Assembly (NCBI GenBank): GCA_020630835.1 | Contig: JAHDIL010000101.1 | Span: forward strand, 1 to 6,596 | DNA: 6,596 nucleotides | Origin: Verrucomicrobiota bacterium | GTDB taxonomy: Bacteria; Verrucomicrobiota; Verrucomicrobiia; Verrucomicrobiales; DEV007 | Direction: 5' to 3' | In this document: one piece after another, positions 1 through 6,257 of the stretch | Position numbering within the stretch: position 1 is the first letter of the stretch | How the letters are laid out: the number at the start of each line of letters is the position of its first letter | The notes under the pieces: generated by a model | Told to the model about the DNA's origin: nothing | Seen by the model: the letters and a program-made list of their open reading frames with translations, nothing else | Database searches by the model: none | Translations under genes and position numbers: made by a program

Positions 1-140
1 ATCGCAGAGCTAGGAGCGCTAGTGGCATTTTTTGCCATTAGTTGAGCCAGTGCAATACTCCCTAACCCTCCGCCAAAGCTTTGTAAAGCCGAGCGCCGGC
101 TCACCCCGATGGGGTTGTCAAATCCTGTGCATTTTTTCAT
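1..140 (-). CDS. DUF1501 family protein, N-terminal fragment (runs off the window)
   Basis: Translating the minus strand from the ATG at 140-138 gives 46 codons with no stop before the left edge, so only the N-terminus is present. It contains a twin-arginine export signal: S14-R15-R16-S17-A18-L19-Q20, followed by a Gly-rich, weakly hydrophobic stretch (FGGGLGSIALAQLM, residues 22-35). This arrangement (short polar N-terminus, RR motif, GGG-x-G) is typical of DUF1501 proteins of Planctomycetota and Verrucomicrobiota. These are sulfatase/alkaline-phosphatase-like proteins of unknown substrate that are nearly always encoded directly after a PSCyt/PSD1 gene. The start lies 22 nt after the stop of that gene, so the two are probably co-transcribed. 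No good Shine-Dalgarno sequence is visible. The family call rests on the signal region plus gene order; the catalytic part is outside the window. Confidence 0.8.
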   Translation of the reverse strand, partial: MKKCTGFDNPIGVSRRSALQSFGGGLGSIALAQLMAKNATSAPSSA

Positions 141-162
141 AATTGTCGTTGGTTAGGGATGG

Positions 163-3100
163 CTATCGTTTGGTTAAGGATTCGTCAAAGCTCATGAGTG
201 CGGCAGCTAGCTGCATAACCGCAGCCACCCGAGCTGGCTCGCCGTGGGTTTCTTTACCTGAATTTCCTTTTTTGAGTAGTGCCTCTGAGAGAGGTGGATT
301 TTGCTGATAGAGCTCTAGTTGTTCTTGGTAGAGCGATGTGAGTATCTGCTGTTCGCGCTCATCGGGGGATCTGCCCACGATCAGTTTGCAGGCGTGTTCG
401 ATGAGGCGGCTGGACTCTGCGGGAGTGAATTTCGCAGTCAGCCGTTCAGCAATCGAGACCTGGGCCTCGACAAATTGTGGCGAATTAAGCAGGATGAGAG
501 ATTGAAGCGGAGAATTGGTGCGCTCAAGGCGGACGCGACAAATGTCGCGCTTAGAGGCGTCGAGCGTCGTCATCATTGGGGACGGAGCTGTTTGGTGCCA
601 GTAGGTGTAGAGGCTTCGGCGATAGAGTCCTTCCCCCTTACTTGGTTTGGCAGGTTTGAAAGACACGCTTAGGTCGTAGGGCTTGACGGGCTTACCCCCG
701 ACCTTATTGACGAGCAGTCCGCTGGTAGCCAGCGCTCCATCGCGTAGCATCTCTGCGGTAAGTCTGGTGGCGGGGAATCGAGCGAGAAATAGGTTTTCTG
801 GATCATCTTCCAGCGTCCGGGAATCTGGTGCGATGGAACTGCGGCGATACGTCTGAGAGAGGGTAATCGTTTTGAACAGCCAGTGCAGGTCCCAGCCGTT
901 ATCGATGAAACCATCCGCCAGCCAATCGAGCAGCTCAGGGTGCGTAGGTAGACGCCCTTGGCTCCCGAAATCCTCGGCGGTTGAGACCAGGCCGGTGCCG
1001 AAAAACACTTGCCAATAGCGGTTGACGGTGGCTCGTGCCGTTAGCGGGTTTTCTCTGTCGAAGGTCCACTTTGCTAATCCGAGTCGATTTTTCTGGGCAT
1101 CGGCAGGAAAGGGGTTTAGCCAATTTGGAGTATTGGCGGTTACCACTTCACCTTTGTTTGAATACAGGCCACGATCGAGAAGGTGTGACGTGCGAGGCGT
1201 TTCGAGCTCCTCCATTACCATAATCTGTTCGATGGAATCCTCTAGAGCTGAGAGCTGTTTACGCAAAGAATCTCGCTCTTCGCCTGCTGCAAGTATTTCG
1301 GGGTTGCGATAGATGGCATCGTCAATCGTGCCGGGCCTCATGCTGGAACCAGCAAAGTAGGCTTTCACATCAGCCTCACATAGCTCCTGCTCAAAGACTG
1401 AGAATTCATCGATTGCTCCGCCGGCGAAGCCTTTGTCGCGCATGCGCTGTCCTAAGATGATCGCGTTAGCGTGTTTGGTCTTTATCTCACGGGTCAGTGA
1501 GTCGTGAACCACGTCTATGGCGATCGGCTCTCCGTTGATGAAAAGTCGCACGCCTGCGGCCGTAGAGGATCCATCATAAGTGATGGTGACATGACTCCAA
1601 TCACCGATTGGGAGATCTTCCTTTGCCCGAACCCGAATGGCGTTGCCCGGATAAAAGTGAATTAAACCTACGCTTAGCCGCCCATCCTCTAGAAGTAGTT
1701 CATAGCCTCGGCTAGCTGCATCTGTCCAGGCCTTCGATCTTCCAAAGAGAAAGGCGCGCTCGTGATGCTTTGCGGGTTTGATCCAGGTCGCAATCGAGAA
1801 ATCGTCGTTGCGAGAAAAATCGCCTGTTTCAAGAGAGGTAACATGATCCCCCGTGAAAGAAAGGGCTTGTCCCGCTTGATGGCCTGACACTAATTTATTA
1901 TTGGCGTGGCTCGAGACACGGAGTTTTTTGCCTTCAATCTCTCCATAGTCAGATGTCATCGCTTCGTCGCGGTTGCCCTCGAACGATAAGCGGGCAATCG
2001 GTATGGGAACGGAGACTTCTGACTCAGCTTTCGTAATCTGACGAGCTTCTTTGACGAGAGACGCTAGCCGGTTGGCGTTCTGGTTGAGTTTTTTCCTAAG
2101 GGCGTTTTTCTCCTGCGTTTGCTCAGCAGTAGGCAGGTTTAGGGCAGGAGTGGGAGTGGAATCGGTGAAGTAAGAATAGAGACCGGCTTCCTCTATGTTC
2201 GCGAAAAATGCCGACATCTGATAGTAATCCTTAGCGGTGATAGGGTCATATTTGTGATCATGGCAGCGCGCGCATTCGAAGGTTAGCGCGAGAAAGGCGG
2301 TTCCATAGGTGTGTGTGCGATCGGAAATATACTCGATCCGGAATTCCTCAGGAACACTCCCTCCTTCCACTTTCTGCGGATGAAGTCGGTTAAAGGTCGT
2401 AGCGAGTCGACTGTCGCGAGTTGGCTCATCAATCAAGTCACCAGCTAATTGGAGAGTCGCAAACTCATCGTAAGGCATATTTTGCTGAAAGGCACGGATC
2501 ACCCAGTCGCGCCAGGGCCAAACCCGGCGTGGTCTATCAACCTGGAAGCCGAAGGTGTCAGAATAGCGCGCAACATCCAACCACTCGGAGGTCATTCGTT
2601 CGGCGTAAGATGGCGAGGCAAGGAGTCGATCAACGACCTCTGAGAACGCAATGTCTTCGCCACGTTCGTCGTCAAGAAAGGCCTCGAGTTCCTCCACTGT
2701 CGGGGGAAGTCCCGTCAGATCAAATGTCACGCGACGCAGCCACTTTTCTCGGCTTGTTTCACCCGCTGCCGGCAAACCAGACTCATTTAACTGCTTTGCT
2801 ACAAAATCATCGATTGGATTTTGAGAGCTCGAGGCATCGTTTGGGACCGAGATTTCCTTTTCCAAGGACTCGTAGGCCCAGTGTGGAGCAAATTCCCCTC
2901 CTTGCTTGATCCAGAGGTCGATCAGGCGGATCTCTTCGGGTGTCATCGGCATCTTTGCCTCGGGTGGAGGCATGATGTCGATCGGGTCAGTGGAATGAAT
3001 TCTCCAGTGAACTTCTGAGTCCTCGAGGTTTCCAGGCGCAATACCTTGGACTCCATCAACCTCAGCAGTGGCTAGTTCGAAGGTGTCGAGCCGATAATCA

Positions 3101-3285
3101 CTTTTCTGATTTGTGGCGTCGGGGCCGTGGCAGCGGAAGCATTTGTTCGAAAGGATCGGGCGAATGTCTCGAGTGAAATCAATTTCCTGAGAATTATCAA
3201 CGCTGTTACCTTCTGCTTTTACTGATAATGTCGCGAGCGCAATCGATAGGCCAAGAATGCTATATATTATAGTCCGGGTTTGCAT
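163..3285 (-). CDS. Secreted PSCyt1-PSCyt2-LamG-PSD1 protein (planctomycete-type cytochrome c domains)
   Basis: This is a 1040-aa exported protein. Residues 1-24 form a Sec signal peptide with a hydrophobic core at about 7-20 and a likely V-K-A cleavage site before E25. Domains in order: PSCyt1 at about 38-135 with haem motif C49-F-R-C52-H53 and Met-rich MPPP/MPM positions (M105, M112, M114) that could supply an axial ligand; PSCyt2/DUF1549 at about 156-365 with a second CxxCH (C338-A-R-C341-H342) followed by DHKYDP; a LamG/concanavalin A-like domain at about 428-645; and PSD1/DUF1553 at about 735-1000. Charged, heptad-like helices at about 388-422 and 662-695 flank the LamG domain, as if it were inserted into a coiled-coil hairpin. 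Homologues without LamG are generally shorter, so this is the long architecture. The family is abundant in PVC bacteria; its reaction is unknown, although covalent haem c and an electron-transfer role outside the cytoplasm are likely. It lies 102 nt after the FecR gene and is followed by DUF1501. No Shine-Dalgarno sequence precedes the start; a hairpin does. Confidence 0.93.
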   Translation of the reverse strand: MQTRTIIYSILGLSIALATLSVKAEGNSVDNSQEIDFTRDIRPILSNKCFRCHGPDATNQKSDYRLDTFELATAEVDGVQGIAPGNLEDSEVHWRIHSTDPIDIMPPPEAKMPMTPEEIRLIDLWIKQGGEFAPHWAYESLEKEISVPNDASSSQNPIDDFVAKQLNESGLPAAGETSREKWLRRVTFDLTGLPPTVEELEAFLDDERGEDIAFSEVVDRLLASPSYAERMTSEWLDVARYSDTFGFQVDRPRRVWPWRDWVIRAFQQNMPYDEFATLQLAGDLIDEPTRDSRLATTFNRLHPQKVEGGSVPEEFRIEYISDRTHTYGTAFLALTFECARCHDHKYDPITAKDYYQMSAFFANIEEAGLYSYFTDSTPTPALNLPTAEQTQEKNALRKKLNQNANRLASLVKEARQITKAESEVSVPIPIARLSFEGNRDEAMTSDYGEIEGKKLRVSSHANNKLVSGHQAGQALSFTGDHVTSLETGDFSRNDDFSIATWIKPAKHHERAFLFGRSKAWTDAASRGYELLLEDGRLSVGLIHFYPGNAIRVRAKEDLPIGDWSHVTITYDGSSTAAGVRLFINGEPIAIDVVHDSLTREIKTKHANAIILGQRMRDKGFAGGAIDEFSVFEQELCEADVKAYFAGSSMRPGTIDDAIYRNPEILAAGEERDSLRKQLSALEDSIEQIMVMEELETPRTSHLLDRGLYSNKGEVVTANTPNWLNPFPADAQKNRLGLAKWTFDRENPLTARATVNRYWQVFFGTGLVSTAEDFGSQGRLPTHPELLDWLADGFIDNGWDLHWLFKTITLSQTYRRSSIAPDSRTLEDDPENLFLARFPATRLTAEMLRDGALATSGLLVNKVGGKPVKPYDLSVSFKPAKPSKGEGLYRRSLYTYWHQTAPSPMMTTLDASKRDICRVRLERTNSPLQSLILLNSPQFVEAQVSIAERLTAKFTPAESSRLIEHACKLIVGRSPDEREQQILTSLYQEQLELYQQNPPLSEALLKKGNSGKETHGEPARVAAVMQLAAALMSFDESLTKR

Positions 3286-3288
3286 AGG

Positions 3289-3316
3289 AGATAGGTCAGT
3301 TTTCTGAGACCTATCT
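3289..3316 (-). promoter_or_regulatory. Hairpin abutting the start codon of the PSCyt/PSD1 gene
   Basis: On the minus strand AGATAGGTC (3316-3308) and GACCTATCT (3297-3289) form a perfect 9-bp inverted repeat around a 10-nt loop. An alternative fold has 7 bp, a 2-nt bulge, then TCAG/CTGA closed by AAAA. Only CCT separates the stem from the ATG. No U-tract follows on either strand, so it is not an intrinsic terminator. In the mRNA it would occupy the ribosome landing site where a Shine-Dalgarno sequence should be. It could alternatively be a DNA operator, as the symmetry works in either molecule. The structure is seen directly; the role is inferred. Confidence 0.55.
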
Positions 3317-3387
3317 ACAAATGACCTTCGGCAACTCTATCTTACTAAAAAACCAGAGGATTCCGCGAATGTGCCATCTAATCGAAC

Positions 3388-5004
3388 TCAAGGTTTACCC
3401 GACTCATAGAAAAGAGTTAGGTCATCCTGTGTCGCCGTTCTTTGTAGCATCAGGAATTCCCCAATCACACCATTGAATGGGCGAAGCGCTTTTTGACTCG
3501 AGTTGCCTGCCGAGTTCCAGTTTCCGAGTTGAGCATTGCCAATCCTAATGGGGTGCATTTCTCGTTTTACTCCCTCCTCCACAAGCTTCCCGTTAAGGTA
3601 GTGCTTCACAGTTTTTTGGGTTTGGTCGATGACGACGGCCATCATGATCCACTTGCCGAGAGTCGCCTCGTTGATAAGGCCATCGCGTGTAGTGACGTTG
3701 ACACTAGGGCGGGCGCCCCCGAGCCCTAGGATGAGTCTGCCCTTGTTGCTAATCTGCCAGTGAGGCTCTCCTTGATCAAAGCCGTCTGTTAGCATAAGCG
3801 TGTTGTAGTTGTTAGGCGTTTCGCCTATCCTTACCCACATCATCATGGTGAGAGCCGTGTGTTCGCCCTTCACATTGAATCGCACGCGGTTACCCATACC
3901 TTTCATCTCGAGAGCTTTTTTTTCTGACCATCTTCCGGAAACCCATTGGGCACCTATCACCGCGCCGTCGGAGCCGAGATCGTTGTTCTTTGCTCGATTT
4001 TTGAGATGGCGTGACCAAGTTGTGGCATCATCGAAGTCGTAGTATATCAGTGTGTCAGGATCGGACTTCCATGTCTGGGCCACATTTCTCCAGTGCCCTA
4101 GTCGATCTTTACTCTGGCTGTTTGATAGGAGTTGTATTTTTCGCAATCCTACAAAGTTTGAAGGTTTTCCTTCGATAGATTCATACGAATTCTTACCCGA
4201 AATCCAACGGATACCTTCACCATCGTAGAGTGAGCGGATGCTCTCTCCGGCTAGAGAATCTAGACGAACCTCTCCTTTGATAACATGCAGTTCGCTTCCT
4301 TCTGATTCGGTGACGCTTAAGGCGAACTCTGTCCCGAGGTCCGTAGCTCGATACTCGGGAGTATCGACAACAAAACCTTGCGCTGGTTCTGGCACAGAGG
4401 CTCGCACTTTCCCTGAGTTGAGGACAGCCTTCCATGCGTTTTCGATTGTCAGATTAGCAGGCCCCTCGACAACCAAGCTTGCCCCACTGTAGAAATCCAC
4501 TTGGACGATCCCGGACTCGAGGGTTAGCGAACCAGCTGGTAAGACTTGACCTTTCTGGAGTCGGTAGCCAGCTGCTTGTCCTGCGGGTTGGGCTACTTCA
4601 CTAATGATAGCTACTCCATCATCGACAAACTGAAGAGAGTTGCGGGGAAGTATCCATAACACTGAGGCGATGGCAATCGCGGCTGCGGCTGCCAGCGGAA
4701 GCCAGAGGTGTTTAGCGATACCTTTTGGCGTTTTTCCGACAGGAGCAGCATCCGCTGTTCCTGTTTCGGAGGCGTTGAATGGGACTAGCTCAGGCAGTTC
4801 TAGCTTTTCTACGTCTCGCTCACTCCCCATAGATTTGTATGCAAGAGAAGCGTGAATCTCAGATAGCGCGAGGTAGTGCTCGCATGCTATGGGGTCGCCT
4901 CTTAGCAGATCATTGAATTCTGCTTTTTCTTCTACTGATAAGAGACCATCGAATAGAAGGTTCGACATCTCTTCAACGCGTAACAGTTTTTCGGTCTCAC
5001 TCAT
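3388..5004 (-). CDS. Membrane FecR-domain protein with C-terminal LamG domain (presumed anti-sigma factor)
   Basis: This 538-aa protein has one transmembrane helix. Residues 1-97 are a cytoplasmic, acidic helical region (LLFDGLLSVEEKAEFNDLL-type sequence near 16-34) that would contact the sigma factor. It lacks the H-x3-C-x2-C zinc motif of ZAS anti-sigma domains. The TM helix is at about 100-119 (LWLPLAAAAAIAIASVLWIL). The periplasmic part has a FecR domain at about 150-250, with the typical GxxxVxxPxxGFVVDTPxxxATDLGTEF pattern around 197-228 and the IKGEV segment at 242-246. A LamG/concanavalin A-like domain follows at about 318-535. The start is well supported: a perfect AAGGAGG lies 6 nt upstream, and the ATG overlaps the TGA of the sigma gene (ATGA). 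By analogy with FecR/PupR systems it should hold or activate the neighbouring sigma factor in response to an external cue. A lectin-like domain in place of a TonB-receptor partner suggests direct ligand sensing, which is inference. Confidence 0.9.
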   Translation of the reverse strand: MSETEKLLRVEEMSNLLFDGLLSVEEKAEFNDLLRGDPIACEHYLALSEIHASLAYKSMGSERDVEKLELPELVPFNASETGTADAAPVGKTPKGIAKHLWLPLAAAAAIAIASVLWILPRNSLQFVDDGVAIISEVAQPAGQAAGYRLQKGQVLPAGSLTLESGIVQVDFYSGASLVVEGPANLTIENAWKAVLNSGKVRASVPEPAQGFVVDTPEYRATDLGTEFALSVTESEGSELHVIKGEVRLDSLAGESIRSLYDGEGIRWISGKNSYESIEGKPSNFVGLRKIQLLSNSQSKDRLGHWRNVAQTWKSDPDTLIYYDFDDATTWSRHLKNRAKNNDLGSDGAVIGAQWVSGRWSEKKALEMKGMGNRVRFNVKGEHTALTMMMWVRIGETPNNYNTLMLTDGFDQGEPHWQISNKGRLILGLGGARPSVNVTTRDGLINEATLGKWIMMAVVIDQTQKTVKHYLNGKLVEEGVKREMHPIRIGNAQLGNWNSAGNSSQKALRPFNGVIGEFLMLQRTATQDDLTLFYESGKP

Positions 5005-5525
5005 GCTAGACCTCCTTCGCTCTGCAGTTTACCCTCGACGCATTTCTGAAGAGCTGCTCGAATGCGAAAGAGCGACTGGGAGACGGCAGCCTCGGACTTA
5101 TTAAGACTCTTAGCTATAGCCTGCACGGAAGCTTTTGGCTTATACCGTTCCTCGATGAGAAGCTGTTGATTCTCAGGCAGCTCGCGGACGCAGGATTGCA
5201 GATGGTCCAGTTTTTTTTCTGGATCGGAGAACCGCTCCTCTTGTCTTTCGGCCAGGTAGTCGAGCACATCGTCATCAAAAACGAGTTTCTCTCTCTTTAT
5301 CTTTCGGCGAAAGTTTAGGATGTGAAAATAAGCTGAGCGAAAGGCCCATGATTTGAAAGCGGTGCCTTCTTCAAATTGTTCTGCTTTTCGCCATAGGGTC
5401 AGATTTGTCTCTTGCAGGATATCTTTTGCTTTGGCGTGGTCATGCACAACAGACATGATGTAAGCGTAGATAGCTGATTGCGATTCTGTGAGCAGGGTGA
5501 CAAAGGCTTCGGAGTCTCTTTCCAT
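5001..5525 (-). CDS. ECF-type sigma-70 family RNA polymerase sigma factor
   Basis: This 174-aa protein has only sigma regions 2 and 4, the ECF layout. Region 2 spans about 8-75: a helix with HDHAKAKDILQETNLTLWRK (29-47), matching the DxxDLxQxxFL-type core-binding segment, then FKSWAFRSAYFHILNFRRK (57-75) for -10 recognition. Region 4 spans about 106-163, with LPENQQLLIEERY (116-128) followed by the helix-turn-helix SVQAIAKSLNKSEAAVSQSLFRIRAAL (133-159). The sequence style fits the Rhodopirellula/Verrucomicrobium family of short sigma factors found beside FecR-LamG genes. The start at 5525 is chosen because region 2 begins within ten residues of it; the next Met (residue 24) would delete part of that region. 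It is the first gene of the set, directly upstream of the FecR gene with a 4-nt overlap. Expected role: directs transcription of its own operon, and perhaps others, when released by the FecR protein. No Shine-Dalgarno sequence precedes it. Confidence 0.93.
   Translation of the reverse strand: MERDSEAFVTLLTESQSAIYAYIMSVVHDHAKAKDILQETNLTLWRKAEQFEEGTAFKSWAFRSAYFHILNFRRKIKREKLVFDDDVLDYLAERQEERFSDPEKKLDHLQSCVRELPENQQLLIEERYKPKASVQAIAKSLNKSEAAVSQSLFRIRAALQKCVEGKLQSEGGLA
5011..5017 (-). promoter_or_regulatory. Strong Shine-Dalgarno site for the FecR-LamG gene
   Basis: The minus strand reads AAGGAGG here, with a 6-nt spacer to the ATG at 5004-5002. The site lies inside the last codons of the sigma gene. 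Together with the ATGA stop/start overlap it fixes the FecR start and implies translational coupling, so that anti-sigma is made with sigma. It is the only textbook Shine-Dalgarno sequence in the window; the other four protein starts lack one. Confidence 0.85.
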
Positions 5526-5600
5526 ACTATATTCGGATAAATGAGGCGTTATCAGATGTTCTCTCTATATAGAATATGTAACGGATAACTGAATTCTTAC
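5526..5600 (-). promoter_or_regulatory. Probable promoter region of the sigma-FecR-PSD1 operon
   Basis: This A/T-rich leader lies between the upstream terminator and the sigma start, so the operon promoter should be here. A weak sigma-70-like pair is TTCAGT (5593-5588), 16 bp, TATATA (5571-5566). A GAACAT box (5561-5556) could be the -35 of an ECF-type autoregulatory promoter, but no convincing -10 was settled. TTATCCG occurs twice in direct orientation (5588-5582 and 5540-5534), 48 bp apart. The location is reasonable; the specific elements are weak. Confidence 0.3.
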
Positions 5601-5617
5601 AGTTTAAAGAGCGGCAC

Positions 5618-5651
5618 AAAAAAAGGCAACCCCGCCGCAGCGTGAGTTGCC
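5618..5651 (-). terminator. Rho-independent terminator of the marR-type gene
   Basis: On the minus strand GGCAAC (5651-5646) pairs with GTTGCC (5630-5625). Inside it, after a small internal loop, CGC pairs with GCG around a tetraloop, and the hairpin is followed at once by seven T (5624-5618). It begins 27 nt after the stop of the MarR gene and ends about 90 nt before the sigma start. It therefore closes the MarR transcript and separates it from the sigma operon. Confidence 0.85.
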
Positions 5652-5678
5652 CCTGTTTGGAATGAAGTAACGGTAGGG

Positions 5679-6131
5679 CTATGAGGGCAGTAGACTTGGC
5701 AATTCCTCTCCTAGGGATTGCGCACTCTGGGCAGCATCAGGATTGCCTGCCATCGTCTTTGCTATGTCTGAGGCGATAAGGTCTCTGAGCCTGCTTACCA
5801 TTTGTTGGCCTTTTTTAGTGATCTGAACCATTACCTTTCGACGATCCTCGGCGGCGTGAACGCGTTCGACGTAGCCGAGCTTCTCAAGTCGGTCCACTAA
5901 GCCGGTCGCAGCTGCTGTCGAGTGGCCCATTTTGTTGGCAATGTCTGTCATCGTCAGATGCTTTTCATTAGTGAGGTAACCCAACAAAAAGAATTGAGCA
6001 TACGAAACGCTCCCCCGATTCAACTCGGTCGAGAGATCTAGTAAGAAAGAGCGCTGGGCTAACATAAGAAAGTCAGCAAGGCGATCAGCGCTGGATGGTT
6101 GGTGGGTTGCGTTTTCTAGAGTGCGATCCAT
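5679..6131 (-). CDS. MarR-family winged-helix transcriptional regulator
   Basis: This 150-aa protein has the usual MarR length and layout. N-terminal dimerisation helices lie at about 14-38, and the helix-turn-helix at about 59-90, where LTMTDIANKMGHSTAAATGLV holds the recognition helix, followed by DRLEKLGYVER. The wing is at about 93-108, with the conserved D96-R97-R98 and the V-x-I-T-x-x-G pattern. C-terminal helices complete the dimer interface. There are no cysteines, so it is not a thiol-switch (OhrR-type) sensor; ligand control is more likely but the ligand is unknown. It is transcribed alone: a terminator follows, and upstream lies a long non-coding stretch with palindromes suited to autoregulation. 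No target gene beyond itself can be named. The start is at 6131 (CCATGG context, no Shine-Dalgarno sequence); the next Met (residue 23) would cut into the first helix. Confidence 0.92.
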   Translation of the reverse strand: MDRTLENATHQPSSADRLADFLMLAQRSFLLDLSTELNRGSVSYAQFFLLGYLTNEKHLTMTDIANKMGHSTAAATGLVDRLEKLGYVERVHAAEDRRKVMVQITKKGQQMVSRLRDLIASDIAKTMAGNPDAAQSAQSLGEELPSLLPS

Positions 6132-6141
6132 GGTAGTGATT

Positions 6142-6157
6142 TAATTTATAGAAATTA
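6142..6157. promoter_or_regulatory. Proximal palindrome, likely MarR operator
   Basis: TAATTTATAGAAATTA is a 16-bp palindrome with a single mismatched pair (7 of 8 pairs complementary). It covers the candidate -10 of the MarR gene and starts 10 bp upstream of its ATG. MarR dimers usually bind A/T-rich palindromes of this size and repress themselves from such positions. A nearly identical core recurs at 6207-6220. The A/T-rich composition raises the chance level, so the operator role is inference. Confidence 0.5.
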
Positions 6158-6173
6158 TGGTTGTTAATGAAAA
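6145..6173 (-). promoter_or_regulatory. Candidate promoter of the marR-type gene
   Basis: On the minus strand TTTTCA (6173-6168) is followed by exactly 17 bp and then TATAAA (6150-6145). This matches the sigma-70 -10 consensus at 5 of 6 positions and the -35 at 4 of 6. Transcription would begin only about 7 nt upstream of the ATG, giving a very short leader, consistent with the absence of a Shine-Dalgarno sequence. The -10 lies inside the proximal palindrome described separately. Confidence 0.45.
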
Positions 6174-6206
6174 TTTAGCAAAGCTGAAACAGTTCACAAG
6201 ATCTTT

Positions 6207-6222
6207 TTTATAGAATTTATAA
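6207..6222. promoter_or_regulatory. Distal copy of the palindrome, likely second MarR operator
   Basis: TTATAGAATTTATAA at 6208-6222 is a 15-bp palindrome with one mismatched pair around a central A. Its 14-bp core at 6207-6220 equals that at 6145-6158 except for one base (TTTATAGAA, then T instead of A, then TTAT). The two copies are in direct orientation 62 bp apart, close to six helical turns. An alternative reading is a second -10 element, since both copies contain TATAAA on the minus strand. Confidence 0.45.
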
Positions 6223-6257
6223 TTTTCAAACAATTTGCCGCCTTCTGGGTGGTAAAC

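Noticed and set aside
319..672. Plus-strand 117-codon open frame, with similar ones at 1022-1312, 2421-2909, 4238-4492 and elsewhere
   Set aside because: All lie antisense to or out of frame with strongly supported coding sequences whose domain structure is intact, so they are shadows.
3347..3370. Possible terminator between the FecR and PSD1 genes (six T on the minus strand after a small ATTC-GCG-GAAT stem)
   Set aside because: The stem has only 4 bp, a 3-nt loop, and is separated from the T-run by more than ten bases, so it would not terminate transcription.
3388..5004. Zinc-binding ZAS-type anti-sigma domain in the FecR protein
   Set aside because: The N-terminal region has a single cysteine (C41) and no H-x3-C-x2-C pattern, so the anti-sigma role rests on the FecR architecture and gene order instead.
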